From assembly GCA_947367285.1 (NCBI GenBank), contig CANBDB010000026.1, forward strand, positions 1-14,052: a stretch of DNA of 14,052 nt, given 5' to 3'. Origin of the DNA: an uncultured Clostridia bacterium (GTDB taxonomy: Bacteria > Bacillota > Clostridia > Oscillospirales > CAG-272). A program made the position numbers and the translations under genes. Shown piece after piece: positions 1 through 6,860 of this stretch (within the stretch, counting starts at the first letter, position 1; each line of letters begins with the position of its first letter). The notes under the pieces are model-generated. The model worked only from the letters and a program-made list of their open reading frames with translations. It did not search any database and was not told where the DNA came from.

Positions 1-30
1 ATCGTTGATTTATGATGAATTGCTATTAAA

Positions 31-58
31 ATAGCGGTGAGATGACTCCCACCGCTAT
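31..58 (-). terminator. Intrinsic terminator after the tnpV-DUF6809 unit
   Basis: Nine-base arms ATAGCGGTG (31-39) and CACCGCTAT (50-58) form a hairpin; two more pairs inside extend it past one A/C mismatch. Read on the minus strand the stem is followed by TTTTAAT. It starts four bases after the DUF6809 stop codon, so it most likely ends that transcript. The T tract is short, so termination may be partial. Confidence 0.7.
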
Positions 59-61
59 AAG

Positions 62-328
62 CTATTCGGTTAATGTTTCAATTGCTATTTGCATCCCGAG
101 CTTAAAAGCATACTCAAATATTGCCGCCTCAGCCAAGCTCATATACTCGCTCCAACAATCGTGGAACTTTTCAAATGTTTCTTTCTGTTGCTCTGTGAAG
201 CTTTTCTCCAAGTCCTCGTGATGCCTTGACATATAGCCAAGCAATTCTTTCATTTCTTTGGAGTTGGTTCTGCTGTCCTCTTGGGGAATTATGTTTCCGT
301 GCCATAGTTCGTTGATAACCGACCTCAT
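62..328 (-). CDS. DUF6809 family small protein
   Basis: An 88-residue protein that resembles the DUF6809 family, small acidic helical proteins common in clostridial mobile elements; no function is established. The N-terminus (INELWHGNI) matches the usual 'LEDLYYGNI' opening, and the C-terminal part (EYMSLAEAAIFEYAFKLGMQIAIE) fits the usual 'A(F)xYGFRLGxRLMxE' helix. I chose the ATG at 328 because its first bases overlap the stop of the preceding tnpV gene (ATGA, 325-328), which indicates translational coupling; an in-frame ATG at 397 would run 69 bases back into tnpV and adds unrelated sequence. Its partner gene is tnpV, and a hairpin terminator follows directly. The family call rests on recalled motif similarity only. 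Confidence 0.75.
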   Translation of the reverse strand: MRSVINELWHGNIIPQEDSRTNSKEMKELLGYMSRHHEDLEKSFTEQQKETFEKFHDCWSEYMSLAEAAIFEYAFKLGMQIAIETLTE

Positions 329-690
329 ACGTACACCACCTCCCGCAAGACGATTTCTTCCGCGCTCGCCTTGATATTGTTCATTTCGGCAACCCAACGG
401 AGCATATCGCGAGCTTTCAAATCTTCGTCAATTTCTCTTTCGGCAGCGAGGCGGGAGATAATGCTTTCAGTCATCGTTTTTGCTTCAACATCAATCTCAT
501 AGAGCCGTTGATTAAGCGTACTTTCCGAGAGAAGATTGGTGTAACGACCTTTGCGAAGCTCTTTGAGATATTCGAGGTGCAATCTTCCGTACTTGCCGAT
601 CTCCTTTTGTTCGGGGAGTTCAAGCAAGGGGTAATATTGCTCGCCTCTGAGTTCGTAGGTAATTCCATTTTGTTCAATGTACTTTTCCAT
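325..690 (-). CDS. tnpV: TnpV family transposon-encoded protein
   Basis: A 121-residue protein matching the TnpV family (named from Tn4451-type elements; function unknown). Recognisable blocks are the opening MEKYIEQNGITYELRG, the central GRLHLEYLKE, and the C-terminal W(V)AEMNNIKASAEEIVLREVVYV stretch, where the usual text is 'MNxIRAxAEEIxxxEVVY'. The length is normal for the family. I prefer the ATG at 690, where the family usually starts; an ATG at 750 would add 20 residues that overlap the likely promoter. The minus-strand sequence AAAGGAAAGGA lies about 11 bases upstream as ribosome site. It is coupled by ATGA to the DUF6809 gene. TnpV genes usually mark clostridial integrative elements, which supports the view of this region as mobile. 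Confidence 0.85.
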   Translation of the reverse strand: MEKYIEQNGITYELRGEQYYPLLELPEQKEIGKYGRLHLEYLKELRKGRYTNLLSESTLNQRLYEIDVEAKTMTESIISRLAAEREIDEDLKARDMLRWVAEMNNIKASAEEIVLREVVYV

Positions 691-721
691 ATATTGCACC
701 GTCCTTTCCTTTGGTGCTTTA

Positions 722-750
722 AGTGTACTACAAAGACGAAAATACTGCAA
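722..750 (-). promoter_or_regulatory. Possible promoter of tnpV-DUF6809
   Basis: On the minus strand TTGCAG (750-745) and TACACT (727-722) are separated by 17 bases, about 30 bases before the tnpV start and just downstream of the terminator at 762-803. Matches to the sigma-A consensus are partial (three and four of six), so this is a candidate only. Its position, between a terminator and a gene pair, makes a promoter here expected. Confidence 0.4.
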
Positions 751-761
751 ATGTACCGATT

Positions 762-803
762 AAAAAATACGGGAAACGTCCGAAAACGCTCTCGTATTTT
801 TTT
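762..803 (-). terminator. Intrinsic terminator after the polymerase operon
   Basis: Arms AAAAAATACG (762-771) and CGTATTTTTT (793-802) pair perfectly; inner G/T and two further pairs extend the stem. Because the arms are A-rich on one side and T-rich on the other, either strand gives a stem followed by a T run, so it may act in both directions. It begins four bases beyond the stop codon of the 279-residue gene at 807 and separates that operon from tnpV. Confidence 0.7.
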
Positions 804-806
804 CTT

Positions 807-1646
807 TTAGATGTTTAATTTCACGCGGCTCACTCCGTTGCTTACCTCACGCGAAAGAATTTCTACAGGGATTTTGCTGAGCCACTTTTTGCTGAAATTC
901 GTATTGCCGTAATAGCAATCGAAATTGGCAATCGGGAGGACAACCCAATCGGTGTCGGTCGGCTTGTTTGCTTCACAATAGGCAATTACGTCGCATACGA
1001 CCTCAAACGGAACACCGCCGAGGTCAAGCGCGGCAATAGAGTTTTCCTTTTCGGGCGGTAAAATATATTCCTCTGTTCGTAGCGCGCCAAGCTCCAAGGC
1101 ATCGGCAAGTATATCGTCGAAGCGCAATGCCCACGCCGCTTTCGTATTGAGCGCAAAGATTGGAACTTGTAGTTGCCGCACCTTCTTTTTCCACTCGGTC
1201 TTAAAACCTTTTGAAATAAGAGCCACGGTTGTTTTCGCCTTTTCGCTTACGGCATCGGGGTTCTTTTTTACAAACTTCACGATATTCTGCACATGGCGGT
1301 AACACCATCCCTCTCCCTTGGCATTTACAAGCTCGGGAAAGTCCGAGGCTAACGCGCCGAAATTGGTAATCGGCTCGTCCTCATTTTTATCGGGAATACT
1401 GCACCAAGCACAGAGAGCCTTCCTCGCATATTCCACGCGCTCGTAAGGATTACCCCCGCGTAAGCTACCGTCTTGATCGTGGAACAAATAGCCTCGTGCT
1501 ATTATCGTCAGTATTCTGCCGAAGCCTTCGAAATCGGTGATGGTCTTGAAAGTGAACCTGCCAAGATAGGAGAGGTCGTGCTTGCTTTCGGCAGAATAGG
1601 TGGGCTTTTTTGTATACGCTTGAAATTCTAACCATTCATTCGTCAT
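807..1646 (-). CDS. Unrecognised protein coupled to the RdRP-like polymerase
   Basis: I do not recognise this 279-residue protein. It is soluble-looking: no signal peptide, no membrane segment, and no obvious nucleotide-binding or nuclease motif. It has an aromatic-rich N-terminal half (LSYLGRFTFKT, GYLFHDQDGS, LCAWCS, GWCYRHVQNIVKFV) and a basic central stretch around KTEWKKKVRQ. The start at 1646 is preferred because its ATG overlaps the polymerase stop (ATGA, 1643-1646), with GGAG nine bases upstream; an in-frame ATG at 1661 is the alternative and would add five residues. Tight coupling behind the polymerase and a shared terminator suggest the two products act together, for instance as an accessory or substrate-loading factor, but this is inference from position alone. 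Confidence 0.8.
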   Translation of the reverse strand: MTNEWLEFQAYTKKPTYSAESKHDLSYLGRFTFKTITDFEGFGRILTIIARGYLFHDQDGSLRGGNPYERVEYARKALCAWCSIPDKNEDEPITNFGALASDFPELVNAKGEGWCYRHVQNIVKFVKKNPDAVSEKAKTTVALISKGFKTEWKKKVRQLQVPIFALNTKAAWALRFDDILADALELGALRTEEYILPPEKENSIAALDLGGVPFEVVCDVIAYCEANKPTDTDWVVLPIANFDCYYGNTNFSKKWLSKIPVEILSREVSNGVSRVKLNI

Positions 1647-4600
1647 TTCCATAATCTCCATTTCTTCTTTTTTGGTTCTTCCACCTTGAAGACGTGGCTG
1701 CGATCGAGCGTCAAGTCAAGTACGGTAGCGGGCAACACCTCTAAAGCGAATTGCCGTTTTCCGAGAGCAATCGCACATTTAACGACCTCGTCGAAGTCAA
1801 GCGCGCCACGCCTGCTCGGTGGGCATATCACATTGATACAATTTCGGATAATGTGCTCTTTGTAATCGTCGGCGCGTTCTATACCCGAAAGCATTGCTTG
1901 CAAATCCTTGCTATCGCCCTTCTGCTTGGCGATATTGGTCTTAATACCTTTATTTCGGTGCATATCGTCAAGATCGCAAATAATATCTCCTACGATGCGA
2001 TAACCGCCGTGGCTGAAATCACAGAGAACGTCCAAATAGTTGGATAATCCCATCACATCTGTAAGTCCGTAAAGCAAATGCTGTCGTTCTTCCGACGGAG
2101 TAAGATGCCAACGGGTATCCTCCAAGCCGTGCCGCGCTTTGCGGACTTTTTGAGGCGACATATTCTCAAACAAAGAGTAAAGCTCATCCACGGAATAGTC
2201 GTTTTCTTGTCCGCGAGCGTAAAGAATACGGTAAATATCCCCTTTGCGCTTCATTTCGGACGGAATATGATTGATATAGCGGATGCGCTGTAAGGCAGTT
2301 TCATAGTCGCGAATAATAGATGACACGCGGTCAAGCGTTGTTTTGTCAAGGCGCTCTTTCCAATCGGGTGATTGAGCAAATACAAATAAGCTTTCATCAC
2401 TTACAGGAGATGTTTTTACCTTTTCGGTTTTGTGCTCCAACATATACGCGAAATACGGAAGTCTTTCAAGATTGGAGCTAACGGAATTCCAATCCACGCT
2501 ATCAAAATACTTTTTGAGTCGCGCGTTTTTGGTCTGCTCGTACCATTTGTGCGCTTCGTCACTCTCGGCAATTGCTTTGTAGCGCAAGAAGATACTACGG
2601 CGCGCCCTTTTATTCTCGATATACTCGGAGAGGTCGGGTTTAATGCCGCTTTTGGCGGAGTCGATTTCAAGTCCCGTGAGAATAGCGAGGGTTTCCACGT
2701 CTTGATTATAATGCACCTTGTCCTCGCTTGTGGTATTTTCATCGTAGGCGAGAACACCGCGGTTGAGTGCGGCATTACTGATCTGACCGACGCGGGAGGA
2801 AAAGGTGTTTCTTACAGTGACAAACCGCGCGTGCCAATCGTTTGCATCCGAGATCAATGGCTCTGCGGTTGGTATTTTCAAAAGCGGTAGCTCGGTACTG
2901 CTACGAATCACGCATTGGTTGATAAGCGGATCGGCAATGGTTTTGACCATATCTCCGTCAAAGTCTGCACCACCAAGGCGTTCAGGAATGAGCGAACGGG
3001 AGTCCACCATTATCACGTAGCCGAGGTGTGAAAAGTATTTCTCACGAAGCGCACCCGGCTTCAACGGTTTCACAAGCGCTTCTTCATTTCTTGCGATATG
3101 AGGACTTCGGAGCACGGTATAAAATTCATTCTCAGTATAGTGCGGAAGCGGAGCGTATATCTCGTTTCCGGTTATAAATTCTTTCTCAAGGCGGCGGTAA
3201 ATATCGTCGCCTTTTTCTTTTTGGGAATCTTTTGCGATAACCGCGATCAAGCGCAATAGGTCATCGGAGAGATAGCGGTTATCTCCCGTGACCAAGAGCT
3301 TTCCTACCGCGTACTTGGATAGGATATTCTCGGCGCGGTCGGACAGCTCTTTTGCAAATATCGGCTCGTCGATAAACATTCCGTTCTTGGCAATCAGCTC
3401 CGCGCGATACTGACGGCGTTCGGTGGCTATCTCTACGTCCTCTAAATCGTCAAGAAAGTATTTGCGGCGCGCGCCGTTGTCGGCAACAAGGCGGTAATAG
3501 GCAAGCTCGGTGGTTTTGGTAATCCAATTAGCGTTATTATACTCGGGAGAGTCGTACCAACCGAGAGGCAGATGCTTCGGACGAAATTCCTCGTCGGTGA
3601 TAGAAAGCGTGTTCAAAAACTGATAGTTCAGCTCTGTCGTATCCTGCGCACTGAGCTTATCTTTGCCCGATACGTAAAGCGCGTGACCGTACTTGGCGCA
3701 GCGGTCAAGGTATTCTCCCCACAAAAGGTTGTTGTTTTCCATCCATTTGCGCCCCTTGAACATACTGTCAGTCAAGATGATATCCACGTCTGCGGGATCG
3801 TGTCGCTCACCCCACATATCCACGATATACGGAACGCCAAGCTCGTTGAACAAGCCTGCAAAATCCACCTTGTGCACAACGCCCTTGATATACGGCATAC
3901 GGATCTGAAAAGAATTATGCTCGTGCCCGAGCGCTTCGGCAAGGCGCGGTGAAATAAATCCCTCACCGTCAAACTCGGTAATCGTAATATCCGTCGTTTT
4001 CTCCACGCGGGAATATTTGCGCATCGGATTGTCCGTGCCGTCATCCTCGACAGTAATTACGTTCACATTCTCGATAGTGGATTGCGGATTTTTGATAATG
4101 ATGATTTTCTTATCCGATAGGATGCTCGAATTGTTATATCTCGCACCGCTTGTGAAAAGGAGCGCGTTATAGGCGTAGAGCTTGCTGAGTTGGCAATCTC
4201 CGATATTCATACCGAGCATCATACGCTCCTGAAGCGACTCGTACACGTCGGCGCGCACGAATGCAAGGCGATTCTCACGACTCATCGAAGCCGACCGTTC
4301 AAAGGCGATATATACGTGATCCTCTTTGCCGAAGTTCATTTTAATACCTTCGGGGCGGAACATATACTCGGCGATCCTCTGATGCTCTAACACTCTGCCC
4401 ACAGGTTTACGATCAAAGATGCCCGAGAAGTCGATATATACGAATACGTCGCGGAGCGCGTCGGAGATAACGTCGTTATCGGGCTTCTTGCCTAAAACAA
4501 GCATCGCTTGATAGAAGATCGGGCAATCGTCCTGCAAGGTTCTTTCCACCAAATATTCCTTTGAGGGATCGGTGGTGTCAAAATAAAAGCTATAACCGTC

Positions 4601-4672
4601 ACCCGTCTGTCGCGCTGAAGCAATGATACTCTGCGCCGATATTTCGGGAATGATATATTTTTTGTTTCTCAT
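1643..4672 (-). CDS. RdRP/YonO-superfamily single-chain RNA polymerase
   Basis: A 1009-residue protein with the ordered motifs of the two-barrel RNA polymerase superfamily, closest in pattern to cellular (eukaryotic-type) RNA-dependent RNA polymerases. Residues 235-241 read DGEGFIS and 255-266 FQIRMPYIKGVV (Lys263), the first double-psi barrel. Residues 303-306 are SMFK, matching the family's SMxKF. Residues 522-531 are RSPHIARNEE. Residues 570-574 are DFDGD, whose three aspartates bind the catalytic metal. Residues 667-675 read LTGLEIDSAKSG in part (Asp671, Lys674), matching the family's 'avDfxKtG'. The first 230 residues are unassigned. The start has AAGGAG six bases upstream and a strong promoter beyond. 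Phage SPbeta YonO, a relative, transcribes DNA, so the template here (RNA or DNA) is open. All catalytic residues I can check are intact, so it is probably active. Confidence 0.88.
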   Translation of the reverse strand: MRNKKYIIPEISAQSIIASARQTGDGYSFYFDTTDPSKEYLVERTLQDDCPIFYQAMLVLGKKPDNDVISDALRDVFVYIDFSGIFDRKPVGRVLEHQRIAEYMFRPEGIKMNFGKEDHVYIAFERSASMSRENRLAFVRADVYESLQERMMLGMNIGDCQLSKLYAYNALLFTSGARYNNSSILSDKKIIIIKNPQSTIENVNVITVEDDGTDNPMRKYSRVEKTTDITITEFDGEGFISPRLAEALGHEHNSFQIRMPYIKGVVHKVDFAGLFNELGVPYIVDMWGERHDPADVDIILTDSMFKGRKWMENNNLLWGEYLDRCAKYGHALYVSGKDKLSAQDTTELNYQFLNTLSITDEEFRPKHLPLGWYDSPEYNNANWITKTTELAYYRLVADNGARRKYFLDDLEDVEIATERRQYRAELIAKNGMFIDEPIFAKELSDRAENILSKYAVGKLLVTGDNRYLSDDLLRLIAVIAKDSQKEKGDDIYRRLEKEFITGNEIYAPLPHYTENEFYTVLRSPHIARNEEALVKPLKPGALREKYFSHLGYVIMVDSRSLIPERLGGADFDGDMVKTIADPLINQCVIRSSTELPLLKIPTAEPLISDANDWHARFVTVRNTFSSRVGQISNAALNRGVLAYDENTTSEDKVHYNQDVETLAILTGLEIDSAKSGIKPDLSEYIENKRARRSIFLRYKAIAESDEAHKWYEQTKNARLKKYFDSVDWNSVSSNLERLPYFAYMLEHKTEKVKTSPVSDESLFVFAQSPDWKERLDKTTLDRVSSIIRDYETALQRIRYINHIPSEMKRKGDIYRILYARGQENDYSVDELYSLFENMSPQKVRKARHGLEDTRWHLTPSEERQHLLYGLTDVMGLSNYLDVLCDFSHGGYRIVGDIICDLDDMHRNKGIKTNIAKQKGDSKDLQAMLSGIERADDYKEHIIRNCINVICPPSRRGALDFDEVVKCAIALGKRQFALEVLPATVLDLTLDRSHVFKVEEPKKKKWRLWK

Positions 4673-4701
4673 ACGGTTCTCCTTTGATAGAGAGTGATTT
4701 C

Positions 4702-4730
4702 ATTATAGCACATTTTCTTCCAAAATGCAA
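4702..4730 (-). promoter_or_regulatory. Strong sigma-A promoter for the polymerase operon
   Basis: On the minus strand TTGCAT (4730-4725), a 17-base spacer (4724-4708) and TATAAT (4707-4702), preceded by TG in the extended -10 position (TGCTATAAT). The start codon of the polymerase lies about 30 bases downstream, giving a short leader with AAGGAG. This indicates that the polymerase is read by the host RNA polymerase and is not silent by promoter design. Confidence 0.8.
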
Positions 4731-4739
4731 TATGCAATT

Positions 4740-4794
4740 ATTTGATAACTGCCCCCACAAATTTAAAAAGAGTGAGGAAATTAAGTTATCAAAT
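4740..4794. promoter_or_regulatory. Inverted repeat in the divergent control region, possible operator
   Basis: ATTTGATAACT (4740-4750) and AGTTATCAAAT (4784-4794) are exact 11-base inverted copies separated by 33 bases. They sit between the leftward polymerase promoter and the rightward partition/mobilization operon. The left copy touches the -35 side of the polymerase promoter; the right copy lies just upstream of the ribosome site of the first plus-strand gene. A rightward -35-like TTGATA (4742-4747) falls in the left copy, but only a weak -10 (TAAAAA, 4764-4769) follows. The layout suits a regulator, perhaps the ParR-like protein, that controls both directions; a centromere role is also possible. 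Confidence 0.5.
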
Positions 4795-4816
4795 TCAAGA
4801 AAAAGGAGGAAAAGCT

Positions 4817-5047
4817 ATGCTGAAAATCACCCCAAGGCAAGCGGAAAGAGTTAATCGTCTTGTGTTAGAGTTGTGCGCGAACTGTGACCAAGACGGCAAT
4901 TGCGTTCTGCTTGACGATGGCGAAGCACACCGCTGTGTGCAACTCATTTCCGTGTACGGTATCTACTGCAATTACTTCAAAAATGCGGTACTGCCTGCGG
5001 ATAAAGAACTACACGAAGAAATCCAAAAACAAAACCACAAACAGTAA
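4817..5047 (+). CDS. Cysteine-rich VLP domain protein
   Basis: A 76-residue protein with the pattern of the 'cysteine-rich VLP' family, small proteins of unknown role found in clostridial mobile elements. Cysteines at 20, 23, 29, 40 and 51 (CxxCx5C, then HRC and YC) could bind a zinc ion or form a cluster, and the family's name-giving VLP is at 58-60 in NAVLPAD. The start at 4817 is set by AAAAGGAGG at 4801-4809, seven bases upstream; an earlier in-frame ATG at 4742 lies inside the control region and has no ribosome site. It is the first gene of the rightward operon, 16 bases ahead of the ParM-like gene. Its role, perhaps regulatory or as a small metal-binding adaptor, is unknown. Confidence 0.8.
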   Translation: MLKITPRQAERVNRLVLELCANCDQDGNCVLLDDGEAHRCVQLISVYGIYCNYFKNAVLPADKELHEEIQKQNHKQ

Positions 5048-5063
5048 AAGGAGAAACGAAAGT

Positions 5064-5990
5064 ATGAAGAAAATGAACCAAACCTATCTCATCGGTATCG
5101 ACCACGGCTACGGCAATATGAAAACGGCAAACTGCTGCTTTCCCACGGGAGTTGTGAAAAGCGATACCGAACCCACCTTTGTATCCGATCTGCTCGTATG
5201 GAACGGAAAGTATTATTCCGTCGGTGTCGGGCACAAGGAATTCAAAGCCGACAAATTCAACGACGAGGATTATTACGTCCTCACCCTTGCCGCGCTTGCG
5301 CGGGAGCTTTGGCGAGAGCGCATAACCGAAGCCGACGTCTATATTGCGGCAGGTCTGCCTCTTACTTGGGTAAGTGAGCAGAAAACCGATTTTAAGAACT
5401 ATCTGCTTCAAAATAGCGAGGTGGTATTTACTTTCCGCGAGGTGGAATACCGCATCAATATCGTGGGTGCGGAGGTTTACCCGCAGGGGTTCGCAGCCAT
5501 CGTCAACAATCTTCCGAGCTTCACGGGCGTTACGATGCTTTGCGATATTGGAAACGGTACGATGAACCTACTCCGTATCGTCAATAAGAAGCCTGATGCG
5601 CAGAGGATGTTTACCGAGAAATACGGTACTCACCAATGCGCGCTCCTTATTCGCGAGGAAATGATGAAGGTTCACCACGCAAGCCTTGACGATGCTATCA
5701 TTACGGAAATCTTGAAGAAAGGAACGGCAGACATTGACGGCGCGTATCTTGAAACGGTTGTAAAGACCGCTAAGGCGTACACGGCGGGTATCTTCCGCCG
5801 TCTGCGCGAGCACGAATACGATCCTAAGCTGATGAAGCTTTACGTTGTGGGCGGTGGCGGTTGTCTTATCCGCAACTTTGCCTATTACGACGAGAGCCGC
5901 GTGACCGTCAATGACGATATTTGCGCAACTGCCAAGGGGTACGAGCGAATGCTTGAGATGCAGCTTCTCCGTGGCGGTGGTCGCGTATGA
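5064..5990 (+). CDS. parM: ParM/StbA-like actin-family partition ATPase
   Basis: A 308-residue actin-fold ATPase of the ParM/StbA group, which forms dynamic filaments that push DNA copies apart in the cell. The three actin ATPase motifs are visible: phosphate-1 IGIDHGYGNMK (10-20, Asp13), phosphate-2 CDIGNGTMN (160-168, Asp161), and the adenosine motif VVGGGG (261-266). Length is typical. The start at 5064 follows AAAAGGAG at 5046-5053; an upstream in-frame ATG at 4884 lies within the preceding gene in another frame and was rejected. The stop overlaps the next gene by ATGA (5987-5990), the usual parM-parR arrangement. On an integrative element such a system would keep a replicating circular form from being lost. 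Confidence 0.88.
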   Translation: MKKMNQTYLIGIDHGYGNMKTANCCFPTGVVKSDTEPTFVSDLLVWNGKYYSVGVGHKEFKADKFNDEDYYVLTLAALARELWRERITEADVYIAAGLPLTWVSEQKTDFKNYLLQNSEVVFTFREVEYRINIVGAEVYPQGFAAIVNNLPSFTGVTMLCDIGNGTMNLLRIVNKKPDAQRMFTEKYGTHQCALLIREEMMKVHHASLDDAIITEILKKGTADIDGAYLETVVKTAKAYTAGIFRRLREHEYDPKLMKLYVVGGGGCLIRNFAYYDESRVTVNDDICATAKGYERMLEMQLLRGGGRV

Positions 5991-6265
5991 CCAAACGGTT
6001 CAGCTTGCGCTTCAATTTGGATAATGAAGCAGACCGCAAGGCTTGGGGGCATCTGCAATCCGCACCCGACTCAAAGAACAAGGCGATTATTTCTGCGATA
6101 AACGCTTACTTTGAAACGGATGGCAATTTGGAAAAGGTAATACGGGAAACTATCAGAGAGTGCCTAAAGGATATATCCGTTGCGCAAGCGGTAGCGGACA
6201 AACCTACCGAGGAAATATCCGAGGATGAAAACACCCTTATGGACTCTCTCGATATGTTTCTGTGA
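5987..6265 (+). CDS. parR: ParR-like DNA-binding partition adaptor
   Basis: A 92-residue protein directly coupled to the ParM-like gene by a four-base ATGA overlap. The basic N-terminus KRFSLRFNLDNEADRKAW followed by NKAIISAINAYFE has the strand-helix-helix rhythm of ribbon-helix-helix proteins, and the acidic C-terminal tail (EEISEDENTLMDSLDMFL) fits the part of ParR that contacts ParM filament ends. By analogy it would bind a centromere-like DNA repeat and link it to ParM. The expected iterons are not obvious; the inverted repeat upstream of the operon is one candidate site. Assignment rests on position and fold pattern, not on strong sequence identity. Confidence 0.75.
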   Translation: MTKRFSLRFNLDNEADRKAWGHLQSAPDSKNKAIISAINAYFETDGNLEKVIRETIRECLKDISVAQAVADKPTEEISEDENTLMDSLDMFL

Positions 6266-6276
6266 GTGGCATTATT

Positions 6277-6319
6277 GTGATGCCGCTTTTTGTTATTCCA
6301 AAACAAGTGGCGGCATCAC
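6277..6319. repeat. Inverted repeat downstream of parR
   Basis: GTGATGCCGC (6277-6286) and GCGGCATCAC (6310-6319) are perfect 10-base inverted copies with a 23-base loop that begins TTTTTG. Formed in RNA, it could be a weak terminator or a processing or attenuation hairpin between the partition and mobilization genes. In DNA it may form the outer part of the candidate transfer origin that follows. Confidence 0.5.
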
Positions 6320-6354
6320 TTTGGCATTATGTAATTTTAGGAGAAAATTATGAT

Positions 6355-6537
6355 ATGAAACGAATACGAGAGAACGAAGAACGGCAGCTCTTATCTTCAA
6401 AAGATATGGAGATACGAGTGTCTTACACCGTAACAAGCAGGACGTTTGTGTGCCAAACGTCGCCCCGCCACAAGGCTTTTGTGGCAGAGATTTTAGGGGA
6501 TGCCCCTAATACCCCGAATGAAAGGATGGTTTTATGA
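6355..6537 (+). CDS. Possible 60-residue protein across the candidate oriT
   Basis: An open frame from ATG 6355 to TGA 6537 could encode 60 basic residues (opening MKRIRENEERQLLSSKDMEI). Its stop overlaps the mobC start as ATGA (6534-6537), and the frame stays open back to a GTG at 6262 that overlaps the parR stop as GTGA. A TAGGAG lies about 12 bases before 6355, slightly far. Against it, the frame runs straight through three tight hairpins that look like DNA structure and not coding constraint, and no family is recognised. It may be coding and carry oriT at once, or be an accidental open frame. Confidence 0.3.
   Translation: MKRIRENEERQLLSSKDMEIRVSYTVTSRTFVCQTSPRHKAFVAEILGDAPNTPNERMVL
6442..6509 (+). 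other. Candidate origin of transfer (three hairpins)
   Basis: Three short perfect inverted repeats follow each other within 68 bases, just upstream of mobC and the relaxase: ACGTTTG/CAAACGT with a 5-base loop (6442-6460), GCCACAA/TTGTGGC with a 5-base loop (6467-6485), and TTAGGGG/CCCCTAA with a 3-base loop (6493-6509). MOBP-type origins usually sit beside mobC and consist of an inverted repeat next to a nic site, so this is the best candidate in element A. I see no exact match to a known nic consensus; the GC-rich CGTCGCCCC right after the first hairpin is in the expected place. The nic position is not assigned. Confidence 0.5.
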
Positions 6538-6860
6538 AAAAAGAAGATATTAGAATCGTTGCCCGCGTAACGAAAAAGGAAAAGGAGCGTATCAACTCCA
6601 TAGCCGAAAATTGCGGGCTAAGCACAACAGAATATATCCGTCAGAGAGCGTTGGGATTTGAGCCGAGATCGGTTCCGCCTGACGCTCTTTTTGCTTTCTG
6701 CGAGAAATTGGACGTACTCATCGAGCCACCGTTCTCCGCAGAGGTCAACGCGGCGGCGCTCGCATTACTAAGGGATATATCCGACACATTGATTGCGCCG
6801 AGAAAGGAGAATATGAGAAAATGGCAACCACAGGATTCTGGCCCGTCAAAGGACGGTTGA
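6534..6860 (+). CDS. mobC: MobC-like relaxosome accessory protein
   Basis: A 108-residue protein that resembles the MobC/ribbon-helix-helix mobilization proteins, which bind oriT and help the relaxase open the strands. The N-terminal part (IRIVARVTKKEKERINSIAENCGLSTTEYIRQRALG, residues about 6-41) is the typical beta strand plus two helices. AAAGGAT precedes the ATG by six bases. The 3' end overlaps the relaxase start by 40 bases, which supports translation of both from one message. It sits directly behind the hairpin cluster, as expected for an oriT-binding protein. Confidence 0.85.
   Translation: MKKEDIRIVARVTKKEKERINSIAENCGLSTTEYIRQRALGFEPRSVPPDALFAFCEKLDVLIEPPFSAEVNAAALALLRDISDTLIAPRKENMRKWQPQDSGPSKDG

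Noticed and set aside
2432..2890. Plus-strand open frame of 152 codons within the polymerase gene
   Set aside because: Antisense shadow of the polymerase's conserved region; no ribosome site or family motif.
4884..5063. Longer ParM-like protein from an ATG at 4884
   Set aside because: It overlaps the cysteine-rich gene in another frame, adds residues before the normal actin start, and a good ribosome site precedes 5064.
6262..6354. GTG start at 6262 as the true start of a 91-residue protein
   Set aside because: The GTGA overlap is attractive, but the segment crosses a 10-base hairpin and there is no separate ribosome site; only the shorter version from 6355 is listed, at low confidence.
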